From NCBI RefSeq assembly GCF_910592395.1, contig NC_088324.1:746001-810000 (forward strand): a stretch of DNA of 64,000 nucleotides, in the 5' to 3' direction. This document shows positions 37,675 through 47,699 of this stretch, in pieces. Numbering within the stretch: the first letter of the stretch is position 1; each line of letters begins with the position of its first letter. Source of the DNA: Lineus longissimus. Taxonomy: Eukaryota; Nemertea; Pilidiophora; Heteronemertea; Lineidae. Under the pieces are notes generated by a model. The model had not been told where the DNA came from. It saw only the letters and a list, made by a program, of their open reading frames with translations, and ran no database searches. The translations under genes were made by a program, and so were the position numbers.

Positions 37675-40600
37675 ATGTCGTCTGAGAACAACGCCGATGA
37701 TGACACCTCGTCTGTCGCCCAATCTGGTGATGGCAAGGTCCAGATAAAGTGCGTGGTGGTCGGCGACGGTACGGTGGGAAAGACGTGCCTGCTGATAAGC
37801 TATTCCACAGATACCTTTAAGGAAAACCATATCCCCACCGTGTTTGATAACTATAGCACAAACGTCATGTTCAGTGGCGTTCCAGTTAACCTTGGACTCT
37901 GGGACACGGCGGGGCAAGGCGATTATGACAGACTGCGGCCGCTGTCTTACCCTAATACCGTAAGTATCATGCTCCATCATTTAAAAATCCATGGCACAAG
38001 TGAGCGCCTTAAGTTTGAGCTGATGTGAGCGCCTTGCTACCCAAGACAGTCTCGGTTGAGACCAAAGTTTGAGCTGAAGTGATCGCCTTGCTACCTAAAA
38101 CAGTCTCGGTTGAGACCAAAGTTTAATGGCAGGTATGCACCTTGCATGGCAAGACAGTGCCGGTTGAGACCAAAGTTGGATGGTAGGTATGCGCCTTGCA
38201 TGGCAAGACAGTACCGGTTGAGACCAAAGTTTGATGGTAGGTATGCGCCTTGCATTGCAAGACAGTACCGGTTGACACCAAAGTTTGATGGTTGGTAAGC
38301 GCCTTGCATTGCAAGACAGTACCGGTTGACACCAAAGTTTGATGGCTGGTAAGCACCTTGCATTGCAAGACAGTACCGGTTGACACCAAAATTTGATGGC
38401 TGGTAAGCGCCTTGCATGGCAAGACAGTACCGGTTGTGTCCAGTTTGATGGTAGGTAAGCGCCTTGCATTGCAAGACAGTACCGGTTGACACCAAAGTTT
38501 GATGGCTGGTAAGCGCCTTGCATTGCAAGACAGTACCGGCTGAGACCAAAGTTTAATGGCAGGTAAGCGCCTTGCATTGCGAGACAGCACCGGTTGAGAC
38601 CAAAGTTTGATGGCAGGTAAGTGACTTACATTGCAAGACAGTACCGGTTGAGACCAAAGTTTGATGGCTGGTAAGCGCCTTGCATGGCAAAACAGTGTCG
38701 GTTGAGACCAAAGTTTGATGGTAGGTAAGCGCCTTGCATTGCAAGACAGTACCGGTTGAGACCAAAGTTTAATGGCAGGTATGCACCTTGCATGGCAAGA
38801 CAGTACCGGTTGAGACCAAAGTTTGATGGCAGGTAAGCGCCTTGCATGGCAAGACAGTACCGGCTGAGACCAAAGTTTGATCGCAGGTAAGCGACTTGCA
38901 TGGCAAGACAGTGCTGCTTGAGACCAAAGTTTGATGGCAGGTAAGCGCCTTGCATGGCAAAACAGTGCTGCTTGAGACCAAAGTTTGATGGTAGGTAAGC
39001 GCCTTGCATTGCAAGACAGTGCTGCTTGAGACCAAAGTTTGATGGCTGGTAAGTGCCTTGCATGGCAAAACAGTGTCGGTTGAGACCAAAGTTTGATGGC
39101 AGGTATGCGCCTTGCATGGCAAGACAGTGCTGGTTGAGACCAAAGTTTGATGGCAGGTAAGTGCCTTGCATTGTAAGACAGTACCGGCTGAGACCAAAGT
39201 TTGATGGCAGGTAAGTGCCTTGCATTGTAAGACAGTACCGGCTGAGACCAAAGTTTGATGGCAGGTAAGCGTCTTGCATTGTAAGACAGTACCGGTTGAC
39301 ACCAAAGTTTGATGGCAGGTAAGTGCCCTGCATTGTAAGACAGTACCGGTTGAGACCAAAGTTTGATGGCAGGTAAGCGCCTTGCATTGTAAGACAGTAC
39401 CGGCTGACACCAAAGTTTGATGCAGGTAAGCGCCTTGCATGGCAAGACAGTACCGGTTGAGACCAAAGTTTGATGGCAGGTAAGTGCCCTGTATTGTAAG
39501 ACAGTACCGGTTGAGACCAAAGTTTGATGGCAGGTAAGCGCCTTGCATTGTAAGACAGTACCGGCTGAGACCAAAGTTTGATGCAGGTAAGCGCCTTGCA
39601 TGGCAAGACAGTACCGGTTGAGACCAAAGTTTGATGGCAGGTAAGTGCCCTGCATTGTAAGACAGTACCGGTTGAGACCAAAGTTTGATGGCAGGTAAGC
39701 GCCTTGCATTGTAAGACAGTACCGGCTGAGACCAAAGTTTGATGCAGGTAAGCGCCTTGCATGGCAAGACAGTACCGGTTGAGACCAAAGTTTGATGGCA
39801 GGTAAGTGCCTTGCATTGTAAGACAGTACCGGTTGAGACCAAAGTTTGATGGCAGGTAAGCGCCTTGCATTGTTAGACAGCACCGGTTGAGACCAAAGTT
39901 TGATGGCAGGTAAGCGCCTTGCATTGTAAGACAGTACCGGCTGAGACCAAAGTTTGATGGCAGGTAAGCGCCTTGCATTGTAAGACAGTACCGGTTGAGA
40001 CCAAAGTTTGATGGCAGGTAAGTGACTTACATTGCAAGACAGTACCGGTTGAGACCAAAGTTTGATGGCAGGTAAGTGCCTTGCATGGCAAGACAGTGCC
40101 GGTTGAGACCAAAGTTTGATGGCAGGTAAGTGACTTGCATTGCAAGACAGTACCGGTTGAGACCAAAGTTTGATGGCAGTTAAGTGCCTTGCATTGCAAG
40201 ACAGCACCGGTTGTGTCCAGTTTGATGGCAGGTAAGTGCCTTGCATTGCATGACAGTACCGGTTGAGACCAAAGTTTAATGGCAGGTAAGCGCCTTGCAT
40301 GGCAAGACAGTACCGGCTGAGACCAAAGTTTGATGGCAAGTAAGTGCCTTGCATTGCATGACAGTACCGCTTGAGACCAAAGTTTGATGGCTGGTAAGCG
40401 CCTTGCATGGCAAAACAGTTCTGGTTGAGACCAAAGTTTGATGGCAGGTAAGCGCCTTGCATGGCAAAACAGTACCGGTTGAGACCAAAGTTTAATGGCA
40501 GGTATGCGCCTTGCATGGCAAGACAGTTCTGGTTGAGACCAAAGTTTGATGGCAGGTAAGCGCCTTGCATGGCAAAACAGTGCCGGTTGAGACCAAAGTT

Positions 40601-43600
40601 TGATGGCAGGTAAGCGCCTTGCATTGCAAGACAGTACCGGTTGAGACCAAAGTTTGATGGCAGGTAAGTGCCTTGCATTGCAAGACAGTACCGGTTGAGA
40701 CCAAAGTTTGATGGCAGGTAAGCGCCTTGCATTGCAAGACAGTGCCGGTTGAGACCAAAGTTTGATGGCAGGTAAGCGCCTTGCATTGTAAGACAGTACC
40801 GGCTGAGACCAAAGTTTGATGGCAGGTAAGCGCCTTGCATGGCAAGACAGTACCGGTTGAGACCAAAGTTTTATGGCAGGTAAGCGCCTTGCATTGTAAG
40901 ACAGTACCGGTTGAGACCAAAGTTTGATGGCAGGTAGGTGCCCTGCATTGTAAGACAGTACCGGTTGACACCAAAGTTTGATGGCAGGTAAGTGCCTTGC
41001 ATTGTAAGACAGTACCGGCTGAGACCAAAGTTTGATGGCAGGTAAGTGCCTTGCATTGTAAGACAGTACCGGTTGACACCAAAGTTTGATGGCAGGTAAG
41101 TGCCCTGCATTGTAAGACAGTACCGGTTGAGACCAAAGTTTGATGGCAGGTAGGTGCCTTGCATTGCAAGACAGTACCGGTTGAGACCAAAGTTTGATGG
41201 TAGGTAAGCGCCTTGCATTGCAAGACAGTGCCAGTTGAGACCAAAGTTTGATGGTAGATACGCGCCTTGCATGGCAAAACAGTACCGGTTGAGACCAAAG
41301 TTTGATTTCAGGTAAGCGCCTTGCATAGCAAGACAGTACCGGTTGAGACCAAAGTTTGATGGCAGGTAAGCACCTTGCATTGCGAGACAGTACCGGTTGA
41401 GACCAAAGTTTGATGGCAGGTAAGTGACTTGCATTGTAAGACAGTACCGGTTGAGACCAAAGTTTGATGGCAGGTAAGCGCCTTGCATTGCAAGACAGTG
41501 CCGGTTGAGACCAAAGTTTGATGGCAGGTAAGCGCCTTGCAATGCAAGACAGTACCGGCTGAGACCAAAGTTTGATGGCAGGTAAGCGCCTTGCATTGCA
41601 AGACAGTGCCGGTTGAGACCAAAGTTTGATGGCAGGTAAGTGACTTGCATTGTAAGACAGTACCGGTTGAGACCAAAGTTTGATGGCAGGTAAGCGCCTT
41701 GCATTGCAAGACAGTGCCGGTTGAGACCAAAGTTTGATGGCAGGTAAGCGCCTTGCAATGCAAGACAGTACCGGCTGAGACCAAAGTTTGATGGTAGGTA
41801 AGTGACTTGCATTGCGAGACAGTACCGGCTGAGACCAAAGTTTGATGGCAGGTAAGTGCCTTGCATTGTAAGACAGTACCGGCTGAGACCAAAGTTTGAT
41901 GCAGGTAAGCGCCTTGCATGGCAAGACAGTACCGGTTGAGACCAAAGTTTGATGGCAGGTAAGCGCCTTGCATTGTAAGACAGTACCGGTTGAGACCAAA
42001 GTTTGATGGCAGGTAAGCGCCTTGCATTGTAAGACAGCACCGGTTGAGACCAAAGTTTGATGGCAGGTAAGCGCTTTGCATTGTAAGACAGTACCGGCTG
42101 AGACCAAAGTTTGATGGCAGGTAAGTGCCTTGCATTGTAAGACAGTACCGGCTGAGACCAAAGTTTGATGCAGGTAAGCGCCTTGCATGGCAAGACAGTA
42201 CCGGTTGAGACCAAAGTTTGATGGCAGGTAAGCGCCTTGCATTGTAAGACAGTACCGGTTGAGACCAAAGTTTGATGGCAGGTAAGCGCCTTGCATTGTA
42301 AGACAGCACCGGTTGAGACCAAAGTTTGATGGCAGGTAAGCGCTTTGCATTGTAAGACAGTACCGGTTGAGACCAAAGTTTGATGGCAGGTAAGTGACTT
42401 ACATTGCAAGACAGTACCGGTTGAGACCAAAGTTTGATGGCAGGTAAGTGCCTTGCATGGCAAGACAGTGCCGGTTGAGACCAAAGTTTGATGGCAGGTA
42501 AGTGCCTTGCATTGCAAGACAGTACCGGTTGAGACCAAAGTTTGATGGCAGTTAAGTGCCTTGCATTGCAAGACAGCACCGGTTGTGTCCAGTTTGATGG
42601 CAGGTAAGTGCCTTGCATTGCATGACAGTACCGGTTGAGACCAAAGTTTAATGGCAGGTAAGCGCCTTGCATGGCAAGACAGTACCGGCTGAGACCAAAG
42701 TTTGATGGCAAGTAAGTGCCTTGCATTGCATGACAGTACCGCTTGAGACCAAAGTTTGATGGCTGGTAAGCGCCTTGCATGGCAAAACAGTGCCGGTTGA
42801 GACCAAAGTTTGATGGCAGGTAAGCGCCTTGCATTGCAAGACAGTACCGGTTGAGACCAAAGTTTAATGGCAGGTATGCGCCTTGCATTGCAAGACAGTA
42901 CCGGTTGAGACCAAAGTTTGATGGCAGGTAAGCGCCTTGCATTGCAAGACAGTACCGGTTGAGACCAAAGTTTAATGGCAGGTATGCGCCTTGCATGGCA
43001 AGACAGTACCGGTTGAGACCAAAGTTTGATGGCAGGTAAGTGCCTTGCATTGCAAGACAGTACCGGTTGAGACCAAAGTTTAATGGCAGGTAAGTGCCTT
43101 GCATGGCAAAACAGTGCCGGTTGAGACCAAAGTTTAATGGCAGGTATGCGCCTTGCATGGCAAAACAGTGCCGGTTGAGACCAAAGTTTGATGGCAGGTA
43201 AGCGCCTTGCATTGCAAGACAGTACCGGTTGAGACCAAAGTTTGATGGCAGGTAAGTGCCTTGCATTGCAAGACAGTGCTGGTTGAGACCAAAGTTTGAT
43301 GGCAGGTAAGCGCCTTGCATTCCAAGACAGTGCCGGTTGAGACCAAAGTTTGATGGCAGGTAAGCGCCTTGCATTGTAAGACAGTACCGGCTGAGACCAA
43401 AGTTTGATGGCAGGTAAGCGCCTTGCATGGCAAGACAGTACCGGTTGAGACCAAAGTTTAATGGCAGGTATGCGCCTTGCATGGCAAGACAGTACCGGCT
43501 GAGACCAAAGTTTGATGGCAGGTAAGCGCCTTGCATGGCAAAACAGTACCGGTTGAGACCAAAGTTTAATGGCAGGTAAGCGCCTTGCATGGCAAAACAG

Positions 43601-45984
43601 TACCGGTTGAGACCAAAGTTTAATGGCAGGTATGCGCCTTGCATGGCAAGACAGTTCTGGTTGAGACCAAAGTTTGATGGCAGGTATGTGCCTTGCATTG
43701 CAAGACAGTACCGGTTGAGACCAAAGTTTGATGGCAGGTAAGTGCCTTGCATTGCAAGACAGTGCTGGTTGAGACCAAAGTTTGATGGCAGGTAAGTGCC
43801 TTGCATTGCAAGACAGTACCGGTTGAGACCAAAGTTTGATGGCAGGTAAGCGCCTTGCATTGCAAGACAGTACCGGTTGAGACCAAAGTTTGATGGCAGG
43901 TAAGTGCCTTGCATTGCAAGACAGTGCTGGTTGAGACCAAAGTTTGATGGCAGGTAAGCGCCTTGCATTGCAAGACAGTGCCGGTTGAGACCAAAGTTTG
44001 ATGGCAGGTAAGCGCCTTGCATTGTAAGACAGTACCGGTTGAGACCAAAGTTTGATGGCAGGTAAGTGCCCTGCATTGTAAGACAGTACCGGTTGAGACC
44101 AAAGTTTGATGGCAGGTAAGTGCCTTGCATTGTAAGACAGTACCGGCTGAGACCAAAGTTTGATGGCAGGTAAGTGCCTTGCATTGTAAGACAGTACCGG
44201 TTGACACCAAAGTTTGATGGCAGGTAAGTGCCCTGCATTGTAAGACAGTACCGGTTGAGACCAAAGTTTGATGGCAGGTAAGCGCCTTGCATGGCAAGAC
44301 AGTATCGGCTGAGACCAAAGTTTGATGGCAGGTAAGTGCCTTGCATTGTAAGACAGTACCGGTTGACACCAAAGTTTGATGGCAGGTAAGTGCCTTGCAT
44401 GGCAAGACAGTACCGGTTGAGACCAAAGTTTGATGGCAGGTAAGCGCGTTGCATTGCAAGACAGTACCGGTTGAGACCAAAGTTTGATGGTAGGTAAGCG
44501 CCTTGCATTGCAAGACAGTGCCAGTTGAGACCAAAGTTTGATGGTAGATACGCGCCTTGCATGGCAAAACAGTACCGGTTGAGACCAAAGTTTGATTTCA
44601 GGTAAGCGCCTTGCATGGCAAGACAGTACCGGTTGAGACCAAAGTTTGATGGCAGGTAAGCGCCTTGCATTGCGAGACAGTACCGGTTGAGACCAAAGTT
44701 TGATGGCAGGTAAGTGACTTGCATTGTAAGACAGTACCGGTTGAGACCAAAGTTTGATGGCAGGTAAGCGCCTTGCATTGCAAGACAGTGCCGGTTGAGA
44801 CCAAAGTTTGATGGCAGGTAAGCGCCTTGCAATGCAAGACAGTACCGGCTGAGACCAAAGTTTGATGGCAGGTAAGCGCCTTGCATTGCAAGACAGTGCC
44901 GGTTGAGACCAAAGTTTGATGGCAGGTAAGTGACTTGCATTGTAAGACAGTACCGGTTGAGACCAAAGTTTGATGGCAGGTAAGCGCCTTGCATTGCAAG
45001 ACAGTGCCGGTTGAGACCAAAGTTTGATGGCAGGTAAGCGCCTTGCAATGCAAGACAGTACCGGCTGAGACCAAAGTTTGATGGCAGGTAAGTGACTTGC
45101 ATTGCGAGACAGTACCGGCTGAGACCAAAGTTTGATGGCAGGTAAGTGCCTTGCATTGTAAGACAGTACCGGTTGAGACCAAAGTTTGATGGCAGGTAAG
45201 TGCCTTGCATTGCAAGACAGTGCCGGTTGAGACCAAAGTTTGATGGCAGGTAAGTGCCTTGCATTGTAAGACAGTACCGGTTGAGACCAAAGTTTGATGG
45301 CAGGTAAGCGCCTTGCGTGGCAAGAGAGTACCGGTTGAGACCAAAGTTTGATGGCAGGTAAGCGCCTTGCATGGCAAGACAGTACCGGTTGAGACCAAAG
45401 TTTGATGGCAGGTAAGTGCCTTGCATTGTAAGACAGTACCGGTTGTGTCCAGTTTGATGGCAGGTAAGCGCTTTGCATCCCAATACGACCTCGGTTGAGA
45501 CTATGCAAAGACAGTTGTAGGCCTTGCTAATTACAACGGACAATAAGCCACCATACAATGTTGCCCAACATAATATATATATATATATTTCATACATATA
45601 TACATAATACATATCATATTTTTGCTCCAGGATGTTTTTCTTATCTGTTTTTCGCTAGTCTCCCCGGATTCATTCGTCAACGTGAGGGAGAACTGGCACC
45701 CGGAAGTGCGTCATTTTTCTCCAAAAGGGACCATTCCTGTGATTCTGGTCGGGACGAAGGCGGACTTGAGGAGTGATAGAGAGGCTTTGGATTATCTTAG
45801 GAAAAAGAAACAAGCCCCAATCACATACGAACAAGGCATTTCTTTAGCGAAGAGGATCGGGGCGGTGAAGTACGTCGAGTGTTCTGCTAAGACAATGAAA
45901 GGGGTACATAATGTGTTTGAAGAAGCCATTAGGTCCGTTCTCACTCCGAAGAAGCAATCCAACGGGCGCTGTGTTTTACTTTGA
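37675..45984 (+). CDS. Rac-like small GTPase with N-terminal extension, 212 aa, two exons
   Basis: Exon 1 is 37675-37959 (95 codons), donor ACC|GTAAGT. Exon 2 is 45631-45984, acceptor TTGCTCCAG|GATGTT. The intron is phase 0 and 7,671 bp long. The ATG at 37675 is the first in frame and gives a roughly 20-residue Ser/Asp/Glu-rich extension before [20 protein letters not shown]. Switch [10 protein letters not shown], switch [19 protein letters not shown] and ECSAKT follow, ending in CVLL, a geranylgeranylation box. Two changes stand out against Rac1: Ala13 to Thr in the P-loop and Glu62 to Gly beside the catalytic Gln. Both could alter nucleotide handling, which would need testing. N-terminal extensions recall atypical Rho members such as RhoU/RhoV, though the core is Rac-like. 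Confidence 0.9.
38004..45505 (+). repeat. 54-bp satellite array, about 138 copies, filling the Rac-like intron
   Basis: The monomer contains GACAGTACCGGTTGAGACCA then AAGTTTGATGGCAGGTAAG and (T/C)GCCTTGCAT. Most monomers are exactly 54 bp. Rare forms lack 1 bp (GATGCAGG) or carry GTTGTGTCCAG with 2 bp fewer. Edge copies at 38004-38100 and near 45480 are diverged while the interior is homogeneous, as expected from unequal exchange. Since 54 is a multiple of three and the minus strand is stop-free in several frames, it creates spurious antisense ORFs of up to 1,545 codons. Every monomer carries CAG|GTAAGT or CAG|GTAAGC on the sense strand. Confidence 0.97.
45573..45616 (+). repeat. AT dinucleotide microsatellite before the 3' splice site
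   Basis: (AT)n with nearby ATACATAC variants, ending about 15 bp before the acceptor. Confidence 0.8.
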
Positions 45985-46244
45985 CAAATATACGGATGTG
46001 CTAACTTTCGGTGGGAGAATCAAGGGCTACATCGGTGTGCATCAGCTAACCATACGTTGTAAAGTTTACCGTACTGTTATTGTGAAATATCATTATGACC
46101 AAAAGGACTGAGAATAGTGAACCAGGCCCGCAGCTAGCTTTTTGGTCCTCGTTTTTGGAGGTCGACTGAGATTAATTATACTCTGCGATCTGAAATAGGT
46201 CACATAAAAAACGTTCTATAATATGATGTATCCCTGTAACCTAC

Positions 46245-46250
46245 AATAAA
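46245..46250 (+). promoter_or_regulatory. Polyadenylation signal AATAAA of the plus-strand Rac-like gene
   Basis: AATAAA, 261 nt after the stop codon, just before the 43-bp minisatellite begins. Confidence 0.6.
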
Positions 46251-46300
46251 ATATTTTTCGAAAACGAATCCGTAGTAAGTAAGTTTTTAGTTTTGGTCCT

Positions 46301-47695
46301 CTGGTTGTCCAATTGTCCTTTACCGCCAGATGGGTGTAGTAAGCAGATTGTCAAATTGTCCTTTACCACCAGATGGGTGTGGTAAGCAGATTGACCAATT
46401 GTCCTTTACCACCAGACGGGTGTGGTAAGCAGATTGACCAATTGTCCTTTACCACCAGACGGGTGTGGTAAGCAGATTGACCAATTGTCCTTTACCGCCA
46501 GATGGGTGTAGTAAGCAGATTGACCAATTGTCCTTTACCACCAGACGGGTGTGGTAAGCAGATTGACCAATTGTCCTTTACCGCCAGATGAGTGTGGTAA
46601 GCAGATTGACCAATTGTCCTTTACCGACAGACGGGTGTGGTAAGCAGATTGACCAATTGTCCTTTACCACCAAACAGGTGTGGTAAGCAAATTGACCAAT
46701 TGTCCTTTACCGCCAGACGGGTGTGGTAAGCAGATTGACCAATTGTCCTTTACCACCAGACGGGTGTGGTAAGCAGATTGACCAATTGTCCTTTACCACC
46801 AGACGGGTGTGGTAAGCAGATTGACCAATTGTCCTTTACCGCCAGATGGGTGTAGTAAGCAGATTGACCAATTGTCCTTTACCACCAGACGGGTGTGGTA
46901 AGCAGATTGACCAATTGTCCTTTACCGCCAGATGAGTGTGGTAAGCAGATTGACCAATTGTCCTTTACCGACAGACGGGTGTGGTAAGCAGATTGACCAA
47001 TTGTCCTTTACCACCAAACAGGTGTGGTAGGCAGATTGACCAATTGTCCTTTACCACCAGACGGGTGTGGTAAGCAGATTGACCAATTGTCCTTTACCGC
47101 CAGACGGGTGTGGTAAGCAGATTGACCAATTGTCCTTTACCACCAGACGGGTGTGGTAAGCAGATTGACCAATTGTCCTTTACCACCAGACGGGTGTGGT
47201 AAGCAGATTGACCAATTGTCCTTTACCGCCAGACGGGTGTGGTGAGCAGATTGACCAATTGTCCTTTACCGCCAGACGGGTGTGGTGAGCAGATTGACCA
47301 ATTGTCCTTTGCCACCAGACGGGTGTGGTAAGCAGATTGACCAATTGTCCTTTACCGCCAGACGGGTGTGGTAAGCAGATTGACCAATTGTCCTTTACCG
47401 CCAGACGGGTGTGGTAAGCAGATTGACCAATTGTCCTTTACCGCCAGACGGGTGTGGTAAGCAGATTGACCAATTGTCCTTTACCGCCAGACGGGTGTGG
47501 TAAGCAGATTGACCAATTGTCCTTTACCACCAGACGGGTGTGGTAAGCAGATTGACCAATTGTCCTTTACCACCTGACGGGTGTGGTAAGCAGATTGACC
47601 AATTGTCCTTTACCACCAAACGGGTGTGGTAAGCAGATTGACCAATTGTCCTTTACCACCAGACGGGTGTGGTGAGCAGATTGTCCAATTGTCTT
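46301..47695 (+). repeat. 43-bp minisatellite with internal hairpin, about 32 copies
   Basis: The monomer contains TTGACCAATTGTCCTTTACC then ACCAGACGGGTGTGGTAAGC. TTACCAC and GTGGTAA form a 7-bp stem around a roughly 9-nt loop in each copy. Common variants are CCGCC for CCACC, GATGGG for GACGGG and GTGTAG for GTGTGG. The outermost copies are diverged. Confidence 0.95.
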
Positions 47696-47699
47696 TCAC

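Noticed and set aside
38004-45505. CRISPR-like array
   Set aside because: Monomers are contiguous and entirely repetitive, with no unique spacers; the host is an animal.
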